Source: an uncultured Helicobacteraceae bacterium
Lineage (GTDB): Bacteria; Campylobacterota; Campylobacteria; Campylobacterales; UBA6016
Direction: 5' to 3'
Length of the DNA stretch: 42,048 nucleotides
Assembly (NCBI GenBank): GCA_937973585.1
Contig: CALJKN010000172.1
Coordinates: 1 to 42,048, forward strand
The notes below the pieces were generated by a model that was given only the letters and a program-made list of their open reading frames with translations, did not search any database and was not told the origin of the DNA. Shown one piece after another: positions 34,932 through 42,048 of the stretch. A program made the position numbers and the translations under genes. The number at the start of each line of letters is the position of its first letter. The stretch's first letter is position 1.

Positions 34932-36113
34932 TTAAAAAAATATTTTGAATACTGCACCGCCGTTTTGGTTTTTAGCCTCTATCTTTCCGTTTAGTTTTCC
35001 CTCTACTATCATTTTGACCATATACAGACCGATGCCGGTTCCCTTGTCACCTTTTGCACTGACGTACGGCTCAAATACGATATCGATGATATTTTCATTG
35101 ATTCCGCCAGCCCTATCCGAGACGCAAACCGACTTTTCGCCTGAATCTAAAACGATATAGATATCCCTGCATTCCGGTTTTTGAGATACCATCTGATCTT
35201 TTGCATTTACTAGGATATTTACAAAAACCTGTTTTAGCTCCGATGCGACAGACATAATCAAAAAATCATCACCGGATATATCTACCGTTATGTCGTTGAT
35301 TCTAAACTGATCCCCCAGTAGCGTGACGCTATCTTCGATATTTTTTTGAATTGACTGGGTTTTTGGCTCGGCAGACCGAAAAAAGTTTCTAAAATCGTTT
35401 ATCGTATCGACCATATGATCTACTTGCTTTAGTATCTTGTCAGTATAGTCCTTGAAGTTTTCAGCCGTTAGTTCACCGTCTTCGCTATCTAGCTGCATCC
35501 CTTGAGTCAGTAGCGATATGGCGTTTAGCGGTTGCTTCCACTGATGGGCTACGATACTTATCATCTCTCCCATCGTCGCATTTTTGGATTGCTCAATCAA
35601 AATCCTCTCTTTTTCAAGCTTTTTTAGAGTCTCCTCCTCTACGCTTTTTTGGAGTCTGCCGCTAAGCTCCAAAAGGGCTTTTTCGTATTGCAGTCTCTCT
35701 GTGACATCTTGTATACACCCGATTATCCCGCCGATTTCACCTTCCTGACAAAAAAATACGTTTTTATAAAAAACGACGTTTCTTATCTCCCCTCCGTGGT
35801 GCTTACAATCCACTACAAACTCGTATTTTTGAGTTTGTCCGGGGTTTTGGAATAGTTCATTGTCTTTTTCTATATACGTAGAGGCGATATCCGGAGCTGT
35901 CAGTTCGGAAATATTTTTACCCAAAAAAACATCCCGTCCAGCTCCAAAAAACTTGCAAAAAGCATCATTTGCCCCTATATATTTTCCGTCTTTGTTTTTG
36001 ATAAAGACCGGAATCGGTATATTGTTTAGGAGAGTCTCAAAAAAGCTACCGTTTTTTGCCGTATAATCTCTCAGTTCACCTATGACTGATTTATAATTTT
36101 CTTCGATAGACAT
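34932..36113 (-). CDS. PAS histidine kinase A
   Basis: The 393-residue soluble kinase has a PAS domain (about 22-145; LLNNIPIPVFIKNKDGKYI, GGIIGCIQDVTER), a coiled coil, the H-box VAHQWKQPLNA, N-box NILVNAKDQM, G1 variant DRAGGI and G2 GTGIGLYMV. It aligns with PAS kinase B along its length, so the two are tandem duplicates, and both have DxAGG where most kinases have DxGxG. The PAS signal is not evident. AAGGA lies 7 bases before the ATG. The receiver gene ends 12 bases upstream, so kinase and receiver may be partners. Confidence 0.92.
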   Translation of the reverse strand: MSIEENYKSVIGELRDYTAKNGSFFETLLNNIPIPVFIKNKDGKYIGANDAFCKFFGAGRDVFLGKNISELTAPDIASTYIEKDNELFQNPGQTQKYEFVVDCKHHGGEIRNVVFYKNVFFCQEGEIGGIIGCIQDVTERLQYEKALLELSGRLQKSVEEETLKKLEKERILIEQSKNATMGEMISIVAHQWKQPLNAISLLTQGMQLDSEDGELTAENFKDYTDKILKQVDHMVDTINDFRNFFRSAEPKTQSIQKNIEDSVTLLGDQFRINDITVDISGDDFLIMSVASELKQVFVNILVNAKDQMVSQKPECRDIYIVLDSGEKSVCVSDRAGGINENIIDIVFEPYVSAKGDKGTGIGLYMVKMIVEGKLNGKIEAKNQNGGAVFKIFF

Positions 36114-36125
36114 TTATTTTTCCTT

Positions 36126-36494
36126 TTAGTCTAGCTCTTCCAAAAGTCCGAAAATCATTTTTCGTAGGTTTACGACGTTTATCGGTTTTGTCACATACAT
36201 AGCCCCAAGCGCCTCGATAGTCTCCAGTAGCTCCTCCTCGGTATGTGCGGTTGCAAAAATGATTTTTACGTCCGGATTCAGCTCCCTTATCATCGATAGC
36301 ATCCGAAAACCGTCACAATTTGGCATATTGACATCACTCACGATGATATCGGGTCTGTGTTCTTTATAGGCCTCAAACCCTTTTAGCCCGTCGGAGGCCA
36401 GATATATGTTTTCAAACGTTTTTTTAAAAATATTTGCAAAACATTTGATAGGTTCCAACTCGTCGTCAACAAACATAATACTTTTATCGCTCAT
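36126..36494 (-). CDS. Stand-alone receiver protein next to the phytochrome genes
   Basis: The 122-residue receiver has IMFVDDELE, the acceptor in IIVSDVNMPNCDGFR, the FATA threonine region and the YVTKPINV lysine, with no output domain. The ATG at 36494 has AGGGGGA 7 bases upstream; a TTG two codons earlier is less well placed. It lies 14 bases after the heme oxygenase stop and 12 bases before PAS kinase A. Bacteriophytochrome operons often pair a photoreceptor with a single-domain receiver (Cph1/Rcp1 type); here the kinase would have to be one of the neighbours. Confidence 0.9.
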   Translation of the reverse strand: MSDKSIMFVDDELEPIKCFANIFKKTFENIYLASDGLKGFEAYKEHRPDIIVSDVNMPNCDGFRMLSMIRELNPDVKIIFATAHTEEELLETIEALGAMYVTKPINVVNLRKMIFGLLEELD

Positions 36495-36508
36495 CGGCAA
36501 TCCCCCTA

Positions 36509-37087
36509 TTAGTTATCTAGCCATATTTTGAGAGACATAAACGTATCGCACGCCGCCAAAATCGCTTTTTTTTGTTCGATCTCCCTCTTTACGTCACCCT
36601 CCAAAAAACCCAAAAAAGTACCGAAAGACCCCATCGGACTGTTCCCGCCGTTTGTCAGGTATCTCATCCCCTCGCCGTCCAATCCAAGAGCTTTTGCCGC
36701 CATAGGAGTCTGCACGGAGGCTCCGACCATAGACCCCTCCAAAACATACATAACCCCGTAAGCACCTGCCGGACAATCAAAGTGCGGCATATACTCATCG
36801 GAAAACCCGTAGTGCGTAGTGCCGCCCAGATACTCCAAATCCTCTTTTAGGAGTAACGACCTAGCCTGAATCACGGAGTCCAAACCGGAATACGTCCAAA
36901 AAGGCATCTTCCGGATTTTGTCCTCTATCGGCTCTATAAAGGCAAGCATCATCGACAAAAACAGAATATACGAATCCATATCTATTGTTCCGGCGGCTAT
37001 TGCTTTTGAGAGCCTGTTTAGCTCTATCTCATCGTGTAGCGGCTTTGTTATGGTTTTTAGCCTAGTTCTTATCCCGTCCGTCATCAT
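36509..37087 (-). CDS. bphO: Biliverdin-forming heme oxygenase (BphO type)
   Basis: Heme oxygenase opens heme to biliverdin, the chromophore of bacteriophytochromes. The 192-residue protein has the proximal-histidine motif TKPLHDEIE (His18) and the distal-helix signature GVMYVLEGSMVGASV, with PMGSFGTFLGFLEG near the end. Length and motifs fit the bacterial BphO group. The ATG at 37087 follows GAGG by 5 bases and overlaps the phytochrome stop (ATGATG over TGA), so the two are translationally coupled. Oxygen is needed for the reaction, which implies at least microaerobic conditions for holo-phytochrome. A pure iron-acquisition role is less likely given the context. Confidence 0.92.
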   Translation of the reverse strand: MMTDGIRTRLKTITKPLHDEIELNRLSKAIAAGTIDMDSYILFLSMMLAFIEPIEDKIRKMPFWTYSGLDSVIQARSLLLKEDLEYLGGTTHYGFSDEYMPHFDCPAGAYGVMYVLEGSMVGASVQTPMAAKALGLDGEGMRYLTNGGNSPMGSFGTFLGFLEGDVKREIEQKKAILAACDTFMSLKIWLDN

Positions 37088-38565
37088 ATCCACCTCGGCA
37101 AAATATTTATCAGTTTATACGCTATCGTCCTATCCTCGCCGCTCCACGGCCTACAATACCCTCTTCTGACCTCAACCCATTTGTCAAACGACTTTCTAGG
37201 GGACAATGCTATGGCGGCTACATCTTCCGATACCGGCTTATCGGGATTTCCAGCCCACTGCACCTCATACGGCTCTTCAGGGCGAAACCAACACATAAAA
37301 AGATCTTGCTTGCCCGATGTTTTTGTCTGTATAGCCAAAGCCCCTGCCGATGTTATATCAACCTCTTCGCCCTTAAATAATACGCCAAGACTATCCGACA
37401 TCAACAGATGTTCGGTCATATTGTCTTTTAGATTGTTGATAAAGCTGATATCCGGAGTTTTTCCGACCGTTAGCGTCTCGTCATCTATAGCCATGGCAAA
37501 ACCGGAAGCCCCAAAAAGCCCCAAAACGGTTTTTCCGTTTTCTATCACCCATGTCTGTATAGAGCGGTAGTTTTTGACACTACCCAATAGCTCGTTTAGG
37601 TTCATCTCCATCCCGTCTAGCGCTTTCATCTTTTGGGCGGTTCTGTATGACGAAACCGATACGGAGTAGTTTTTTACGACCTCTATACAATACGCCCTCG
37701 CCTTGTGCGACAATACCACCGGAGCCGATGCGTGGCAAGCCACCATCCCCCAGAGCCCGCCTAGCGATTTTACGGGGATGGAAAATGATGATTTGACACC
37801 CATATTTGACAGATATTCTACGTGCACAGGAGCCACGCTCCTAAGACCCGAATACGTCAGATCTATAGTCGCCTCGTCCAAAGCCACTACAGGAACACTC
37901 TCACCGTCCGTGTCGTATATATATCTCGACGGATTAAGCATATATAGATTTCTGGCAATCGCCGGAATATCCGATGCCGGAAACCGAAGCCCCAGATAGC
38001 TCCCCATAGCCCCTCCGACGCTCTCAGCCGTTACCTCTCCAGACCAATCCGGCAAAAACCTATACAACATCACCCGCTCAAACCCCGTAATCTCTCTGAT
38101 ATAGCCGACTAGCCTCTCGCATTGGGCATTAAATTCGCTATTTGTATCAGGGGTTTTGAAAAAATCATATCTAATTTCGGTTAGCCGTCTAGGATTGATA
38201 AAAAAATCAGGACTCCTCTCAAACTCGGCAATAACCCCGCCGACATCGGTATACAACGATACGTCATACAAGGTGCCGTCTTTTTTTATCTGTATTTCAT
38301 TTAGTACGCCTACGCTCTCGCTCATCTTTGAGATGATCTCCTCTAGTCCCAAACCCAAAAAGTCCGGCCTCTTGCCAAGGGCGTCGCTGTAGTCTATCCC
38401 CAAAATATCGTTTACGTTTTGGCTCGTGTGCGTAATCCTCATCGAACCTCTGTCGATTCTGACAAGCGCCCCGTGCCCTTGAATCATACCGGATAGATGG
38501 AGCATAGCACTCTCACACCCCTCCAGTAGTTTTTTGTATCTCTCCTCTTTTGCATTATCCATCAT
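37084..38565 (-). CDS. bphP: Bacteriophytochrome photosensory core without output domain (PAS-GAF-PHY)
   Basis: The 493-residue protein is a complete red/far-red photosensory module that stops where a kinase would begin. The N-terminal PAS has Cys17 before SGMIQGHGALV, at the biliverdin-attachment position. The GAF domain has FPASDIPAIARNLYMLNP (Asp199), the chromophore-pocket histidines in VAPVHVEYL (His248) and VACHAS (His278). The PHY tongue has PRKSF (456-460) and GYCRPWSGED. All pocket residues I can check are kept. The protein ends at RWI, 20 residues after the tongue, with no HisKA, GGDEF or other effector. GGAGGGG lies 4 bases before the ATG, which overlaps the end of the CheB-CheR-kinase gene. 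Output must go through a partner protein. Confidence 0.94.
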   Translation of the reverse strand: MMDNAKEERYKKLLEGCESAMLHLSGMIQGHGALVRIDRGSMRITHTSQNVNDILGIDYSDALGKRPDFLGLGLEEIISKMSESVGVLNEIQIKKDGTLYDVSLYTDVGGVIAEFERSPDFFINPRRLTEIRYDFFKTPDTNSEFNAQCERLVGYIREITGFERVMLYRFLPDWSGEVTAESVGGAMGSYLGLRFPASDIPAIARNLYMLNPSRYIYDTDGESVPVVALDEATIDLTYSGLRSVAPVHVEYLSNMGVKSSFSIPVKSLGGLWGMVACHASAPVVLSHKARAYCIEVVKNYSVSVSSYRTAQKMKALDGMEMNLNELLGSVKNYRSIQTWVIENGKTVLGLFGASGFAMAIDDETLTVGKTPDISFINNLKDNMTEHLLMSDSLGVLFKGEEVDITSAGALAIQTKTSGKQDLFMCWFRPEEPYEVQWAGNPDKPVSEDVAAIALSPRKSFDKWVEVRRGYCRPWSGEDRTIAYKLINILPRWI

Positions 38566-41500
38566 TGTGCCCCTCCAATATAATACTCACACAGAGTCCA
38601 CCGCCTTTGACGTTTTTTGCCCTGATTTGCCCGTGCATATTTCGCTCAATTATGGCTTTTGCCATATGCAGACCTAGCCCTGTCCCTGCTCCGGCATGTT
38701 TTGTCGTATAGTACGCATCAAACATCTTTTGCAGTGTTGTCTCGTTTGCCCCTTTGCCGTTATCGGCTACGTCTATGACTATCTGTTTGTCTTGTTTGCG
38801 AAGCGCAACCCTTATGACTCCGTCTATCTTTTCCGTCTCTTGTCTATCCAGTATCGCATCTTTGGAGTTTGAGATAAGGGCCAGCAACACCTGAGTGAGC
38901 CTGTTTTCGTTTCCGCATACCTTTGCTTTTTCGTCACACTCTAGTATTAGCTCTATATTTTTGTCTTTTAGCTGGGCTTCACAAATGGCTTTTGCGGATG
39001 CCACCGAATGAAAAGCGGCAAATACCGTATCCTCCCCTTTTTTAAAAAAGTTTCTGAAATCGTCTATCGTTTTTGACATATACGTCAGTTGAGACATCAG
39101 GGTATGATACTGCTCCTCCGCCTCCGTAGATGTCAGCTCACCGTCTTGATAGGCTACTAGCATATCGGCGGCTATGAGGCTGATGGCGTTTAGCGGTTGC
39201 CTCCACTGGTGGGCTATCATCGATAGCATCTCGCCCATTTGGGCGCTTCTGGATTGCTCTATGAGCATTGCCTCTTGTTGTTGCCTCTCGTTTTCTAATG
39301 CTTTTTCTTTTGTTCTGTCTATCATGGAGACCACTACATAATCTATAGACTCCATCGTAAGTACGGAAAAAACGCACGAGGCCGTATGTTCGGATTTGCT
39401 CTTTGATATTATCTGCAACTCTGTTTCTAATTTATCCATTGAGGATTTGCCGAATAGATAATCCTCTATCTCCCGTTTTTTTGCGATTCCGGTAGTATTA
39501 AACTCTATAAGGCTCCAAAAGTTTTTTGTCTCCAATTCGTTTTTCTCGTATCCGGACAACCTACAAAACGCATCATTCGGCTCCCTGATACTCCCTAGCC
39601 TGTCAAAAATACACATCCCGACGTTTGCCGATCGAAATATAGTAGAGGCCAAAAGTTCTTTGTCGGTTCTAGCGGCTACCTCGGCTTTTACCTTGTCTTC
39701 GAGTTCGATATTTAGCCTCTCTAGCTTTTCGTTTGAGATCTCTAGCTCGGCTCTCTGCTCATCCAGAAGTCTCTTTTGCTGGCCTCTCTCTTCCAGTATG
39801 ATCTTTAGCTCGGCGTATGCTACCTGTAGCTCTTCGTTTGTGGATTGTAGCTCCTCGTTTGTCGTCTGCAACTCTTCGTTTGAAGATTGTAGTTCCTCGC
39901 TACCTGATTGTAGCTCTTCGTTTACGCTTTGTAGTTCCTCGTTTGAGGTCTCTAGCTCTTCGATTACCGTTTGTAGATACTCCCTCATAGCCGACAACTC
40001 GTATTCGAGTTCTTGATTCTCTTTTTGACTCATATCCTGCGATGACGTAGTTTTGAAAATCTCCAATTTTTCCTGCGGAAACTCCAAAAAAGACAACACA
40101 TAATATCTCTCACCGTTTTCATACCCAAAATTTTGCGCCAAAAGCTGTACGTATACCTCCGTATCCCCTTTTGTAATTTTTGTTAGTTTGGAAAACGATT
40201 TTGTATTGGTTTTACGTACGTCGTGTAGTACCGCTCTGGCAGAGAGTGCCAGATCTTGCGATATGAGCTTAAACACGTTTAGCGTAGCATCTCCGGTCTT
40301 TCCTATCGTAAAATACGGATTTTCATCGCCGCTAAACAGCAAAATATCAAATCCCTCATTTAATACTACATAATACGGAAATACCGAACCCATAACGGCG
40401 TTTGCCGCCGCTTCTTTGATATCTTTTGGTTTTTTTGTCGAAATTTTCGGCTTTGCTACGCCGCTAGCCTCTCTGGTATATACCGAGTATGTCAGCGTTT
40501 CGCTTTTTGCGCTATATAGTGATTTGAATATTTTGTAGTTTTTGTCTACGACGGCAAACCAGTCGTCGTTTGTAGATACCGATTCGGATTTACCCAGAAA
40601 CAATAATCCGTTTACCTCCAATGCGTGATGAAAAGAGGCCAAGATTTTTTGCTGCAAATTCTGATTAAAATAAATCATCACATTTCGGCAGGAGACCAGA
40701 TCCATTTTTAGAAACGGCGGATCCTTGATTAGGTCGTGGGTTGAGAATATGATCATATCTCTGAGCGGTTTTATGATCTCGTACATCTCCCCTTTTTTTA
40801 AAAAATATTTTTTTAGTAGAGATTTTTTGATTATATTTACGGCTGATTCAGGATACTGCCCTTTTCTGGCAAACGTCATAGCGTCTTCGTCGAGGTCTGT
40901 AGCAAAAATCTGTATTTTGTATTCCGAAACACTAGACCCTAGTATTTCGGATAAGGCTATAGCCATACTATAGGCCTCTTCTCCGGTAGAACAACCGGCA
41001 ATCCATATCCTGATATGAGCACCTTTGTGCTTGCTCTCCAGATTTGCGGATAGATAAGTACCCAAAGACTCAAAAGCTTTTGCATCCCTAAAAAACGATG
41101 TAACACCGATAAGCATATCTTTGTATAGATTGTCAACCTCCAAAGGGGTTGACTCTAATCTATCTACGTACTCTTTTATATTGGTCATTTTTAGAGCCGA
41201 CATCCTCCGCTCTATCCTACGGTTTACAGTGGCTTGTTTGTATGATGAAAAATCTACCTTTTTTCGTTTTAGGAGGAGGGAGAAGATTTTGTCTTTGTGT
41301 GAATCTTCCCATCTATAATCGCTATCCTGTCCCGATATTCTCGGTCTTTTGATTAGCTCTTCAAACTCAACGGCAAAATCTTCCGGAGGTATTATGATAT
41401 CTATATGTCCGGTATTGATGGCCGATCTCGGCATACCGTCGTATTTTGCCGTTGACGGGTCTTGGGATATAGTGAGACCCCCTTCGGCTTTTATAGCCCT

Positions 41501-41959
41501 GACACCTCTGGAGCCGTCGCTACCCGTACCGGATAGTATCACCCCTATCGCAAACTCTTTTTTCCTCTCGGCCAAAGACTCAAAAAACAAATCCACGGAC
41601 GGTTTCGGTGTGGTGCCCGCCTGAGCTACTTTGAGGATAATACGCAGATCCTCGGATATAAATACATCCTTGTCCGGAGGGGTTACGTATACGATGCCTT
41701 TTTTGATTTCGGCTCCGTTTTCGGCATCCATCACCGTAAGCATAGTATCCCTAGCTAGTAGCGGAACCATCATACTCTTGTGCGTTGGGCTCAGATGTTG
41801 GGCTATGATATACGAGCAATTGAGATCCGGCGTTAGATTTCTCAAAAATAGTTGCAAGGCCTCAAGTCCTCCGGCGCTAGCACCTATGCCTACAAAATAC
41901 ATCGGACTCTCATCCGACGTAATCTTTAATTCGGGGGGAGGGGGGGTAAATTCTGACAT
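38555..41959 (-). CDS. CheB-CheR-PAS-histidine kinase fusion
   Basis: This 1134-residue soluble protein joins a CheB methylesterase (about 18-200; Ser28 in GIGASAGG, His55 in AQHLSPTH, Asp148 in GTGSDGSRG) to a CheR methyltransferase (about 215-480; SAM site in IWIAGCSTGEEAYS, SCRNVMIYF). A PAS-like region follows, then six heptads of the NEELQS type (about 670-715), a second PAS (about 760-860), and a kinase with H-box IAHQWRQPLNA, N-box ISNSKDAI, G1 DNGKGA and G2 GTGLGLHM. The ATG at 41959 is used (AGAGG about 10 bases upstream); a TTG lies 6 codons earlier. C7 and C6 runs follow the start. It lies first in the cluster and overlaps the phytochrome gene by 11 bases. Confidence 0.92.
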   Translation of the reverse strand: MSEFTPPPPELKITSDESPMYFVGIGASAGGLEALQLFLRNLTPDLNCSYIIAQHLSPTHKSMMVPLLARDTMLTVMDAENGAEIKKGIVYVTPPDKDVFISEDLRIILKVAQAGTTPKPSVDLFFESLAERKKEFAIGVILSGTGSDGSRGVRAIKAEGGLTISQDPSTAKYDGMPRSAINTGHIDIIIPPEDFAVEFEELIKRPRISGQDSDYRWEDSHKDKIFSLLLKRKKVDFSSYKQATVNRRIERRMSALKMTNIKEYVDRLESTPLEVDNLYKDMLIGVTSFFRDAKAFESLGTYLSANLESKHKGAHIRIWIAGCSTGEEAYSMAIALSEILGSSVSEYKIQIFATDLDEDAMTFARKGQYPESAVNIIKKSLLKKYFLKKGEMYEIIKPLRDMIIFSTHDLIKDPPFLKMDLVSCRNVMIYFNQNLQQKILASFHHALEVNGLLFLGKSESVSTNDDWFAVVDKNYKIFKSLYSAKSETLTYSVYTREASGVAKPKISTKKPKDIKEAAANAVMGSVFPYYVVLNEGFDILLFSGDENPYFTIGKTGDATLNVFKLISQDLALSARAVLHDVRKTNTKSFSKLTKITKGDTEVYVQLLAQNFGYENGERYYVLSFLEFPQEKLEIFKTTSSQDMSQKENQELEYELSAMREYLQTVIEELETSNEELQSVNEELQSGSEELQSSNEELQTTNEELQSTNEELQVAYAELKIILEERGQQKRLLDEQRAELEISNEKLERLNIELEDKVKAEVAARTDKELLASTIFRSANVGMCIFDRLGSIREPNDAFCRLSGYEKNELETKNFWSLIEFNTTGIAKKREIEDYLFGKSSMDKLETELQIISKSKSEHTASCVFSVLTMESIDYVVVSMIDRTKEKALENERQQQEAMLIEQSRSAQMGEMLSMIAHQWRQPLNAISLIAADMLVAYQDGELTSTEAEEQYHTLMSQLTYMSKTIDDFRNFFKKGEDTVFAAFHSVASAKAICEAQLKDKNIELILECDEKAKVCGNENRLTQVLLALISNSKDAILDRQETEKIDGVIRVALRKQDKQIVIDVADNGKGANETTLQKMFDAYYTTKHAGAGTGLGLHMAKAIIERNMHGQIRAKNVKGGGLCVSIILEGHNDG
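41933..41946 (-). repeat. C7-T-C6 homopolymer pair in the CheB-CheR-kinase start
   Basis: On the coding strand, runs of seven and six C separated by one T encode a Pro4 stretch at residues 6-9. They are in frame here. They lie 13 bases into the gene and could shift frame by slippage, although both are at or below the length usually found variable. Confidence 0.55.
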
Positions 41960-41997
41960 TTGAATGCTACCTCTCAATATCGGTTGTTAAGTTTTTC

Positions 41998-42048
<51 letters not shown>

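Noticed and set aside
39830..39960. Tandem 21-base DNA repeats
   Set aside because: They encode the NEELQS heptads of a signalling coiled coil in the CheB-CheR-kinase, common in this protein family; the codons have diverged.

Overview
The window reads as a fragment of a Campylobacterota (former Epsilonproteobacteria) chromosome from a nitrogen-fixing, sensor-rich, free-living relative of groups such as Sulfuricurvum or Sulfurimonas. The genus is only a guess. The evidence is a truncated 16S rRNA of Campylobacterota type at the left edge, system II cytochrome c maturation (a fused ResB-CcsA protein), histidine kinases with the IAHQWRQPLNA-type H-box common in this phylum, and promoters with a good -10 but weak -35. 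Both ends look like contig ends: the left edge cuts the 16S gene, and the right edge is a run of G followed by a run of T that is probably artefact.

Layout. 1-1680 (minus strand): 5' part of 16S rRNA, its long structured leader and a strong promoter, then RNase P RNA. 1780-8329: a NifO/ArsC-like protein fused to ankyrin repeats, a GAF-GAF-HD-GYP phosphodiesterase, a TonB-like protein, and on the minus strand a response regulator plus hybrid kinase pair. 8488-14478: nitrogenase cofactor genes. The minus-strand operon is nifB, nifV, a GNAT enzyme, a DUF683-type small protein and a small Cys protein. The divergent plus-strand genes are a FdxN-type ferredoxin, a NifX-like protein and an unusual ClpX. 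No nifHDK is present. 14542-25557: housekeeping genes, namely a B12-radical SAM protein, a small membrane protein, threonine synthase, a major porin, DNA polymerase I and fused ResB-CcsA. 25674-28917: a Lys-rich exported protein, a Cache-domain sensor kinase preceded by an 11-bp tandem-repeat array, and a coupled hexapeptide acetyltransferase.

28907-41959 (minus strand) is one compact run of nine signalling genes with overlaps or short gaps. In transcription order these are a CheB-CheR-PAS-kinase fusion, a bacteriophytochrome that ends after its PHY domain, a heme oxygenase that would make its biliverdin, a stand-alone receiver, two paralogous PAS kinases, a periplasmic-binding-domain hybrid kinase, another receiver and a receiver-kinase. 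I infer a light-input phosphorelay in which the output-less phytochrome must act through partner proteins. One of the PAS kinases carries a C8 tract just after its best start codon that puts that start out of frame, a possible phase-variation switch. The phytochrome cluster, the poly-C tract, the nif-linked ClpX and the NifO-ankyrin fusion are the most interesting items.
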